A stretch of 64,000 nucleotides of DNA from Streptomyces sp. NBC_01210 (GTDB lineage Bacteria; Actinomycetota; Actinomycetes; Streptomycetales; Streptomycetaceae): assembly GCF_036010325.1 (NCBI RefSeq), contig NZ_CP108549.1, positions 5,022,001 to 5,086,000 on the forward strand, read 5' to 3'. Under the pieces are notes generated by a model, which saw nothing but the letters and a program-made list of their open reading frames with translations, was not told the DNA's origin and did not search any database. Position numbers and translations under genes: made by a program. This document shows positions 45,984 through 52,691 of the stretch, one piece after another; within the stretch, counting starts at the first letter, position 1; each line of letters starts with the position of its first letter.

Positions 45984-46150
45984 CGCCGCGCGCCCTTCCC
46001 CCGTGCCGGACCTGCTTCGTGCCGGACGTGCTTCCGTTCCGACGGATCGAGAATAGTGCGCGCGGAGGTGGCCCTTGTAGGTCAGAAATTGACCTCATTG
46101 ACCCCTACCGTCGGACTCACGAACGCAACCCCGTACGCGAGGAGACTGTC

Positions 46151-46642
46151 ATGGCCGTCAAGCCGGTTCCCGAGGGCTGTTCCAGCGTCACGCCGTGGAT
46201 CATTTCGCAGGACACGGCCGGTGTCATCGACTATCTGAAGGCCGCCTTCGGGGCGGTGGAGCTGGGCCGGACGACCGGCGAGGACGGCCGCATCGGGCAT
46301 GCGGAGATACGGATCGGGGACGCGGTGGTCATGCTGTTCGACGCGGCGCGCGCCGACTGGCCGCCGACGCCGGCGTTCCTGCGGCTGTATGTCGAGGACG
46401 CGGACGCGGTGCACCGGCGGGCGGTGGAGTGCGGCGGCGAATCGGTGACCGAGGTGACGCACCTCTTCTTCGGGGACCGGGTCGGACGGGTGCGGGACCC
46501 GTTCGGGAACCTGTGGTGGATCCAGACGCACGTCGAGGATGTGAGCGAGGCGGAGATGGCGCGTCGCCTCGGGGATCCGGTGTTCACCGAGGCGATGGAC
46601 TACCTCACGAGCGCGGACTTTTTTCCTGGGACTCCGAACTGA
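46151..46642 (+). CDS. VOC-family (glyoxalase/bleomycin-resistance-like) protein
   Basis: The protein has 163 residues with two beta-alpha-beta-beta-beta modules: VTPWIISQDTAGVIDYLKAAFGAVELGR and GHAEIRIGDAVVMLFD, then FLRLYVEDADAVHRRAVECGG and RVGRVRDPFGNLWWIQTHVED. It belongs to the PhnB/YdeH-like subgroup; the metal ligands and substrate are uncertain. The 3' end overlaps the convergent MarR gene by 38 bp. Confidence 0.85.
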   Translation: MAVKPVPEGCSSVTPWIISQDTAGVIDYLKAAFGAVELGRTTGEDGRIGHAEIRIGDAVVMLFDAARADWPPTPAFLRLYVEDADAVHRRAVECGGESVTEVTHLFFGDRVGRVRDPFGNLWWIQTHVEDVSEAEMARRLGDPVFTEAMDYLTSADFFPGTPN

Positions 46643-47090
46643 TGCTGTCGAGACTGATGCTGTCGAGAGCTTTGGAGAGCTGGTCGAGCACTCGCGCCGT
46701 CTCGGCGAACTGCTCGGGGCCGAGGGCGTCGGCGAGGCGGGCCGCCAGTTCCGCGTGACCGGGGTCGATCTTCGCGATCGCGGCGCGGCCTTCGTCGGTG
46801 GGCCGGAGCAGTTTGGCGCGGCGGTGGGCGGGGTTGGGTTCGTACGCGGCGAGACCACGCTCGACGAGCAGATCGGCGATCCGCTGCACGCTCTGACGGG
46901 TGATGCCCATGTCGCGGGCGATCCCGGCGACGGGCAGCGGATCGCGCAGTACGGCTCCGAGGACCTGCCACCAGGCGGCGGTCAGCCCGGCCGGCTTCGC
47001 CAACTCCTCGGACACGGCGAGGAATTGGCCGTTCAGCCGGAAGACGCCGAGCGCCGTCCGGCTGAGCAGGTCCTGCTGTTCGCGGCTCAT
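46605..47090 (-). CDS. MarR-family regulator
   Basis: The protein has 161 residues. The winged helix is LPVAGIARDMGITRQSVQRIADLLVERGLAAYEPNPAHRRAKLL, followed by a dimerisation helix. It is the second gene of an operon with the DJ-1-like gene (ATGA overlap), and strong palindromes upstream of that operon are probably its operator. The Ser/Asp-rich tail (SISLDSISSESQE) comes from a 15-bp direct repeat (CGAGACTGATGCTGT-like) at the 3' end. Confidence 0.9.
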   Translation of the reverse strand: MSREQQDLLSRTALGVFRLNGQFLAVSEELAKPAGLTAAWWQVLGAVLRDPLPVAGIARDMGITRQSVQRIADLLVERGLAAYEPNPAHRRAKLLRPTDEGRAAIAKIDPGHAELAARLADALGPEQFAETARVLDQLSKALDSISLDSISSESQEKSPRS

Positions 47091-47680
47091 GAGTTCAGGA
47101 CCTCGAAGGCGGAGGCGTCCGAGTCGTGGAACAGCCGGTACCAGGCGTCCAGTTTCTCGCCCTCGTACACGCCGAGCCGTGCGAAGACCTCGCGGGCGAA
47201 GGCGACGGGCTCGGTCGGCCCTGCGGTGATCAGATCCCCGTCGGTGACGGCGTCGGTGTCGCGATAGTGCTCGCCGCCCTTGTAGCCGGTGGCGTCGAGG
47301 TAGAAGGAGACGGCGCTGGTGTGCTCGCGATCGTCGAGCAGCCCTTCGCGGGCGAGCCCGGCGGTGGCACCGCAGATGGCGGCGACGGGGATGCCGGCAT
47401 CGAGGAACTCACGCGCCTTGGCGGCGAAGGGGGCGAGATCGTCACCGGTGTCCCAGAGGTGTGCGCCGGTGAGGATGAGCAGGGCGCTGTCCTCGGGCCG
47501 CAGGTCGGCGAGCGCGAGATCGGGCTGGATACGGACGCCGCCCATGGTGGTGACGGGGTCGGTGGTGAGCCCGACGGTCCGCACGGTGAAGCCGTTCTGG
47601 GTGAGGTGGGCGGTGGTGTGGCCCGTCTCCCAGTCGGCGTAGGTGTCGTACACGGCGAGATGAACGGTGCGGGTGGTCAT
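47087..47680 (-). CDS. DJ-1/PfpI-family protein
   Basis: The protein has 197 residues. It has the class I glutamine-amidotransferase-like fold with the nucleophile elbow AAICGATAGLA (Cys at about 104) and the early acidic residue in YDTYADWETGH. DJ-1/PfpI proteins act in stress resistance, as glyoxalases or as amidases. ATG 47680 has AAGGAGG upstream. Its promoter region holds overlapping GACAG/CTGTC palindromes, so it is probably repressed by the co-transcribed MarR protein. Confidence 0.9.
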   Translation of the reverse strand: MTTRTVHLAVYDTYADWETGHTTAHLTQNGFTVRTVGLTTDPVTTMGGVRIQPDLALADLRPEDSALLILTGAHLWDTGDDLAPFAAKAREFLDAGIPVAAICGATAGLAREGLLDDREHTSAVSFYLDATGYKGGEHYRDTDAVTDGDLITAGPTEPVAFAREVFARLGVYEGEKLDAWYRLFHDSDASAFEVLNS

Positions 47681-47700
47681 GGCGTCCTCCTTGGCCTGAT

Positions 47701-47733
47701 GACAGCAGCCTGTCATGTAGACAGCATGCTGTC
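47701..47733. promoter_or_regulatory. MarR operator: alternating GACAG/CTGTC half-sites
   Basis: Half-sites at 47701, 47710, 47720 and 47729 alternate in orientation and form three overlapping palindromes: GACAG-N4-CTGTC, CTGTCATGTAGACAG (47710-47724) and GACAGCATGCTGTC (47720-47733). On the minus strand TTGACA (a good -35) is embedded in the last one, placing the operator over the DJ-1/MarR promoter. Confidence 0.75.
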
Positions 47734-47754
47734 AAGAGAACCCGGTCCATCCGG

Positions 47755-47890
47755 CCTCAGGTCGGGGCTCCGCCCCGAACCCCGCGCCTCAATCGCCGGC
47801 GAGGCTTGATTTCCTCCGGTCGGCCTGAATGTTCGGGCCGACCGGAGGAAATTCCAGCCCGTCCGGCGATTGAGGACATGCGGCCGAAGG
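47755..47890. repeat. Dispersed repeat, inverted pair C with 17-bp hairpin
   Basis: CCTCAATCGCCGG (47787-47799) and CCGGCGATTGAGG (47863-47875) are inverted copies of the family core. Between them a perfect 17-bp inverted repeat (47809-47825 and 47836-47852) has a 10-base loop. A GGGGCTCCGCCCC palindrome (47764-47776) lies at the left end. The nested symmetry resembles a small non-autonomous element. Confidence 0.7.
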
Positions 47891-47955
47891 TCGCATACGG
47901 GGTCTGGGGGCTTGCCCCCAGTGCGGGAAGGGGCGGGTAGGGGAACAGGCCCGCC

Positions 47956-47997
47956 GCACCCGCACCCGCACCCGCACCCGCACCCGCACCCGCACCC
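47956..47997. repeat. (GCACCC)7 tandem repeat
   Basis: Seven perfect GCACCC units lie upstream of the class III aminotransferase gene, with no coding frame that I trust across them. The rest of 47730-48111 is the dispersed repeat and a C-rich stretch. Confidence 0.95.
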
Positions 47998-48111
47998 GTG
48001 CCGCGCACCCCCCCCAGTCGTCCCGGACCCGACACACTGCCCAGGAACCCGCCCCAGGCCATACACCGTGGCCATGTCCGCCCCCACCCGCGCGTCTCTA
48101 CCCTTGCCCGC

Positions 48112-49467
48112 ATGACCCCTCATCCCGACCCCCAGGCCGGCGCGGCCGTGAAGGCCGCAGACCGTGCGCATGTGTTCCACTCCTGGTCCGCCCAGGGCCT
48201 GATCGACCCGCTCGCCGTCGCCGGTGCCGAGGGCTCGTACTTCTGGGACTACGACGGAAACCGCTACCTCGACTTCACCAGCGGCCTCGTCTTCACCAAC
48301 ATCGGCTACCAGCACCCCAAGGTCGTCGCCGCGATCCAGGAGCAGGCCGGCAAGCTCGCCACCTTCGCTCCCGCCTTCGCCGTCGAGGCCCGCTCCGAGG
48401 CCGCACGCCTCATCGCCGAGCGGACCCCCGGCGACCTCGACAAGATCTTCTTCACCAACGGCGGCGCCGAGGCCATCGAGAACGCCATCCGGATGGCCCG
48501 GCTGCACACGGGCCGCCCGAAGGTCCTGAGCGCCTACCGCTCGTACCACGGCGGCACCGCGACCGCGGTCAACGTCACCGGTGACCCGCGCCGCTGGGCC
48601 TCGGACAACGGCACGTCGGGTGTCGTGCACTTCTGGGGGCCGTTCCTCTACCGGTCGCCGTTCTACTCGGAGACCGAGGAGCAGGAGTGCGCCCGCGCGC
48701 TCCAGCACCTTCAGGACACGATCGCGTTCGAGGGTCCGGCGACGATCGCCGCGATCATCCTGGAGACGATCCCCGGGACCGCCGGGATCATGACCCCGCC
48801 GCCCGGTTACCTCGCGGGTGTGCGCGAGATCTGCGACCGGTACGGCATCGTCTTCGTCCTCGACGAGGTCATGGCGGGCTTCGGCCGCACCGGTGAGTGG
48901 TTCGCCGCCGACCACTTCGACGTCGTACCCGACCTGCTGACCTTCGCGAAGGGCGTCAACTCCGGGTACGTACCGCTCGGCGGCGTCGCGATCTCCGGCG
49001 CGATCGCGGAGACCTTCGAGACCCGTCCGTATCCCGGTGGGCTCACCTACTCCGGCCACCCGCTGGCCTGCGCCGCCGCGGTCGCCACGATCCAGGTGAT
49101 GGCCGAGGAGAAGGTCGTCGAGCACGCGGCCCACATCGGCGAGACGGTCCTCGGCCCCGGGCTCCGGGAGCTCGCCGAGCGCCACCCGAGCGTGGGCGAG
49201 GTGCGCGGTACGGGCGTGTTCTGGGCGCTGGACCTGGTCAAGGACAGGGACACGCGCGAGCCGCTGGTGCCGTACAACGCCGCGGGCGAGGCGAACGCGC
49301 CGATGGCCGCCTTCGCCGCCGCGTGCAAGAAGAACGGCCTGTGGCCGTTCGTCAACATGAACCGGACGCACGTGGTCCCGGCGTGCAACGTGACGGAGGC
49401 GGAGGCCAAGGAGGGTCTGGCCGCGCTGGACGCGGCGCTCGCGGTGGCCGACGAGCACACGGCGTAG
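48112..49467 (+). CDS. Class III pyridoxal-phosphate aminotransferase
   Basis: The protein has 451 residues. Family features are YFWDYDGNRYLDFTSGLVFTNIGYQHP, FFTNGGAEAIENAIRMAR, SYHGGTATAVNVTGD, the PLP Asp in VLDEVMAGFGRTGEWF and the lysine of LTFAKGVNSGYVPLGGV, with TYSGHPLACAAA following. The pattern fits omega-amino acid:pyruvate or taurine-type aminotransferases; substrate unproven. ATG 48112 is used. The longer upstream frame crosses the GC-rich repeats and is not coding. Confidence 0.92.
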   Translation: MTPHPDPQAGAAVKAADRAHVFHSWSAQGLIDPLAVAGAEGSYFWDYDGNRYLDFTSGLVFTNIGYQHPKVVAAIQEQAGKLATFAPAFAVEARSEAARLIAERTPGDLDKIFFTNGGAEAIENAIRMARLHTGRPKVLSAYRSYHGGTATAVNVTGDPRRWASDNGTSGVVHFWGPFLYRSPFYSETEEQECARALQHLQDTIAFEGPATIAAIILETIPGTAGIMTPPPGYLAGVREICDRYGIVFVLDEVMAGFGRTGEWFAADHFDVVPDLLTFAKGVNSGYVPLGGVAISGAIAETFETRPYPGGLTYSGHPLACAAAVATIQVMAEEKVVEHAAHIGETVLGPGLRELAERHPSVGEVRGTGVFWALDLVKDRDTREPLVPYNAAGEANAPMAAFAAACKKNGLWPFVNMNRTHVVPACNVTEAEAKEGLAALDAALAVADEHTA

Positions 49468-49531
49468 CCCCCAAGGGGTGCTGCGCCCATGCCTGGGTGA
49501 GGGAAGCGCGGAGGCGGCGGCGCTGACGCAC

Positions 49532-49565
49532 GTGTGCCGTGTCCGGGGGACCGGACACGGCACAC
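49532..49565. terminator. Terminator between the aminotransferase and collagen-like genes
   Basis: GTGTGCCGTGTCC (49532-49544) and GGACACGGCACAC (49553-49565) are perfect 13-bp arms between convergent genes. Confidence 0.88.
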
Positions 49566-49597
49566 ATCATGAAGCCAAGCGGTTTCAGAGTGTGGGA

Positions 49598-50575
49598 CTA
49601 CTTCAGGCCCTTGGCTCTGTTCACAGAGGCCATCGCGAACGGGGAGCCGAACGCGCCGCAGGTGGGAGGATTGCCTGCGATGACCGCCGCGTTGCACTCG
49701 GCTTCCTGGAGGATGTCGCTGTCGACCTGTGCGATCGTGACGTAGAAGTCTGGAGTGACGGAATCCTCGTCGGCGGGCCCCGCGTGGACGGCGATGCCAC
49801 AGGCGTTCGCCGGGACATCAGGGAGCTCGGGGCCGAAGACGTACGTACCGCCGCTCGCGGGCCGCTGGCCTACGAAGATCTGCTTATCGGGGGTGAGTTG
49901 GGCGATGAACTGGTAGGTCGGAGTCGTCACGGCATCCACTTCTGAGCACGACGCCGTATTTGTCGGACCTTCCGGCCCTGTCGCTCCTGTCGACCCTGTC
50001 GCTCCGTCAGCTCCGGTCGGTCCGGTCGGTCCGGTGGTGCCGTCCTCGCCTGTGGGGCCGGTCGGGCCCGTCGCTCCGTCTGCTCCGTCAGCTCCGGTCG
50101 GTCCGGTCGGTCCGGTGGTGCCGTCCTCGCCTGTGGGGCCGGTCGGGCCCGTCGCTCCGTCTGCTCCGTCAGCTCCGGTCGGTCCGGTCGGTCCGGTTGC
50201 GCCGTCCTCGCCTGCGGGGCCGGTCGGGCCCGTCGCTCCGTCAGCTCCGTCTGATCCGGTCGGTCCGGTCGGTCCGGTTGCGCCGTCCTCGCCTGCGGGG
50301 CCGGTCGGTCCGGTGGCGCCGTTCTTGCCCTTGCACTTGTCTCCGCCGCCGCGCTCCACCACGAAGCCGGAGTCGGTGTCGTAGGTGATCCTTTCGCACC
50401 TGTCGTTCGCGGACACGGGTGCCAGGTTCGCCCGGGGGCTCGACGCCGTCGCCATCGCCGGGTTGGTGAGGCCCACCATCACGAGGGCCAGCGATGCCAT
50501 GGCGCCGCCGGTGAGCAGCTTGGTCCGCTGGGGAAACGGGCCGAGGCCGGACCCGCGCCTGCTCTTGGGGCTCAT
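49598..50575 (-). CDS. Secreted collagen-like protein
   Basis: The protein has 325 residues. A signal peptide ([23 protein letters not shown]) precedes a short Cys-containing head, then about 41 uninterrupted Gly-X-Y triplets dominated by GPT, GAT, GAD and GED. Nearly four copies of a 27-residue (81-bp) unit are evident. A C-terminal globular domain of about 105 residues follows ([34 protein letters not shown], with Cys near ANACGI and PPTCGAF). This is the bacterial collagen-like layout: a triple-helical stalk plus trimerising or binding head. No LPXTG or membrane anchor is present. ATG 50575 is preferred over the in-frame GTG at 50587. Confidence 0.88.
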   Translation of the reverse strand: MSPKSRRGSGLGPFPQRTKLLTGGAMASLALVMVGLTNPAMATASSPRANLAPVSANDRCERITYDTDSGFVVERGGGDKCKGKNGATGPTGPAGEDGATGPTGPTGSDGADGATGPTGPAGEDGATGPTGPTGADGADGATGPTGPTGEDGTTGPTGPTGADGADGATGPTGPTGEDGTTGPTGPTGADGATGSTGATGPEGPTNTASCSEVDAVTTPTYQFIAQLTPDKQIFVGQRPASGGTYVFGPELPDVPANACGIAVHAGPADEDSVTPDFYVTIAQVDSDILQEAECNAAVIAGNPPTCGAFGSPFAMASVNRAKGLK

Positions 50576-50782
50576 GAAGCGTCCCACTTTCTCTATGTGT
50601 TCGAACCGATCACTCGAAGCTCGGTGGACCCAGTCGAAGCACCTGCGGCCCTCCTACCGGCATGATTCGGTCGCCTCCGCAACCGGAGCGGGAGGCGCGC
50701 TCGGTGATCAACACATCGGCCGAGCGCAGTCGGTCCGATGGGGCTACGTACCGGCGCGTCACATCGGTACCGGCGAAACGTG

Positions 50783-51368
50783 GCCTACTGGCGCGCGCAT
50801 ACACGCGCGGATCGCCGAGCTCGTGGGCCTTCCCCCGCTTCCTCCATCGGCAGCACACAGTCTCGACGTGCACCCGCAGACGGCGCGCCTCGATCAGCGC
50901 CGCGATCTCCTTCGGGCCGGCGTTGTCCGGCTCGACGATGGTGAACGCGGCGCGCAGGCCCCGCTGTTCAGCCTCCTCGGCCAGATACGCCTCCGCCGGT
51001 GAGGCGATGGAGACCAGGATGCCCCCGGGCCGCAGCGTCGCGAGCGAACGCGGCCCGTACTCGCCGCCGATGGTGTCCAGCACGACGTCCATGTCCCGCG
51101 CGGCCGTAGCGAAGTCGGTCTGCAGGCAGTCGATGACCTCGTCCGCGCCCAGGCTGCGTACGAAGTTGTGCTTGGGCGCGCTCGCCGTGCCGATGACGTA
51201 CGCGCCACGGGCCTTGGCGATCCGTACGGCGAGGTGGCAAGACACCGACCGTCGCCGCGTGGACGAGGGCCCGGTGGCCGGAGCGTACGTCGTCGTGAAC
51301 TCCGCGTGTGCGCCCGCCGGTTGGGGCAGCAACGGCATGCCGACCACCTCGTCGCCGGGCCGGTACAT
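50783..51368 (-). pseudogene. Broken zinc-type/quinone NADP oxidoreductase gene
   Basis: The stretch retains PGDEVVGMPLLPQPAGAHAEF, then HLAVRIAKARGAYVIGTAS, GADEVIDCLQTDF, DVVLDTIGGEYGPRSLATLRPGGILVS and GKAHELGD, characteristic of medium-chain NADP-dependent reductases. The first 70-80 residues are absent, replaced at the 5' side by dispersed repeat DNA. About 40 residues are deleted around 51270-51290, with a frame change (ALVHAA is readable in another frame). Two compensating shifts garble VCCRWRKR, where ...LPMEEAG is expected. It is clearly decayed. Confidence 0.8.
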
Positions 51369-51379
51369 GATGACGCCCA

Positions 51380-51445
51380 GCCCGGCCCGTCCGGCCTCGG
51401 GGCGGGGCTCCGCCCCGGACCCCGCGCCTCAAACGCCGGCGGGGC
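51380..51445. repeat. Dispersed intergenic repeat, copy D
   Basis: The stretch contains GGGGCGGGGCTCCGCCCC and CGCCTCAAACGCCGGCGGGGC, in inverted orientation to copy A. It forms the last codons of the gene at 51429-51887 and the truncated start of the oxidoreductase pseudogene. Confidence 0.7.
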
Positions 51446-51887
51446 TGAGATGCGGCCCCGCCGGCTCCACCTCCAGGAACCGGCGGCGCCGCGGCCCCCG
51501 GTACAGCAGCGCCTCCCAGCCCAGACGGCCCAAGGTCGCCGCGCACTCGGTCAGCCTGCTCTCCTCCTCCTGGGGCGCCCCGCTGCCCGGCGGGCCCAGC
51601 CAGTCCACGCAGACCATGCGCGGGCGCTCGGAGGCGCGCACGCGGTAGCCCGTCGCCGTCCGCGCGCCCGAGGCGTCGACCGCGGAGGCCGGGACGCCCG
51701 CCGCCTCCAGCGCCAGGGCGACCGCGCGCACCATCTGGTTGAGCTCCCAGGCCGCCGGTGCGGTGTTCGTCACGCGGCGGATCTGCAGCAGGCCCTCGAA
51801 GGCGACCCGTACCTCAGCTGTCCTTTCCCGCTCGGTCAGGGCGAACAGCAGCCCGTCGCCGGTGGCCGCCTCGAAGACGTCAGCCAC
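51429..51887 (-). CDS. Conserved hypothetical protein
   Basis: The protein has 152 residues from GTG 51887 with GGAGG six bases upstream. Sequence such as LLFALTERERTAEVRVAFEGLLQIRRVTNTAPAAWELNQMVRAVALALEAAGVPASAVDA suggests an alpha/beta cytoplasmic protein; there is no signal, membrane span or catalytic motif that I recognise. The last ten residues are read from the dispersed repeat, so the native C-terminus may have been replaced. It is divergent from the GntR regulator by 103 bp. Confidence 0.65.
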   Translation of the reverse strand: MADVFEAATGDGLLFALTERERTAEVRVAFEGLLQIRRVTNTAPAAWELNQMVRAVALALEAAGVPASAVDASGARTATGYRVRASERPRMVCVDWLGPPGSGAPQEEESRLTECAATLGRLGWEALLYRGPRRRRFLEVEPAGPHLSPAGV

Positions 51888-51990
51888 GCATACCTCCCCT
51901 TCCCGGCACCCTCAGGACCGTACGCCCCGCCCCCGGTGCAGCACCCCTGGCCTATCGTGTCCGGGACCCCTGGTGAAGGAGAAGGCCACG

Positions 51991-52671
51991 ATGCGCGGTA
52001 CCAGCAGCAGTACCGCTGTCACCCGCAACACCCTGCGGCAACAGATCGCGGACGCGCTGCGTGACGAGGTGCTTGCGGGGCGTTTGCAGCCCGGACAGGA
52101 ATTCACCGTCAAGCAGATCGCCGAGCAGTACGGCGTCTCCGCGACCCCCGTCAGGGAAGCCCTCGTCGACCTCTCCGCCCAGGGCCTGCTCGACTCCGAC
52201 CAGCACCGGGGCTTCAAAGTGCACCAGTTCTCGGTCGACGACTACCGCGGCATGGTCGAGGCGCGTTCGCTGATCGTGGACGGCATCTTCCGCCATGTCG
52301 CCGTGCGCGGCTCGGGCGGAGTGCACGGCCAGTCGCTGGTGTCCGTACGCCGCCGGGCCGAGGAGGCCGCCCGCGCGGCGCGCGTCGGGGACCTGGACAT
52401 CCTCATCGGATACGACCTGCGTTTCTGGCGCGAGCTCAGCTCGATCGTCGCCAACCGCTACATCTCCGACTTCCTGCACCGGCTGCGGGTCCAGGCCTGG
52501 GTGTTCGCCGTCCCGTATCTGCGGGGCGACGCGCAGGTGCGGGACTGGCTGTGGAACGGGCACGAGGACCTGGTGAACGCCGTCACCACCGGTGACGCCG
52601 ACTCCGCGCGCGCGGTCATCGGCGCGTACAACGACCATGCGCTCGCGTGGGCGGATCGGCTGGAGCGGTGA
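51991..52671 (+). CDS. GntR-family (FCD-type) regulator
   Basis: The protein has 226 residues. The winged helix QIADALRDEVLAGRLQPGQEFTVKQIAEQYGVSATPVREALVDLSAQGLL (about 17-66) is a textbook GntR N-terminus; the helical C-terminal domain fits FCD effector binding, with RFWRELSSIVANRYISDF and a late Asn-Asp-His (YNDHALAW). It lies immediately upstream of the glycosyltransferase gene and may regulate it. AAGGAG precedes the ATG. Confidence 0.92.
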   Translation: MRGTSSSTAVTRNTLRQQIADALRDEVLAGRLQPGQEFTVKQIAEQYGVSATPVREALVDLSAQGLLDSDQHRGFKVHQFSVDDYRGMVEARSLIVDGIFRHVAVRGSGGVHGQSLVSVRRRAEEAARAARVGDLDILIGYDLRFWRELSSIVANRYISDFLHRLRVQAWVFAVPYLRGDAQVRDWLWNGHEDLVNAVTTGDADSARAVIGAYNDHALAWADRLER

Positions 52672-52691
52672 GCTCGGACGGGGGCGTGGGC

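Noticed and set aside
47998..48111. N-terminal extension of the class III aminotransferase
   Set aside because: Pro/Arg-rich, follows the GCACCC repeat, and no homologue-like sequence precedes MTPHPDP.
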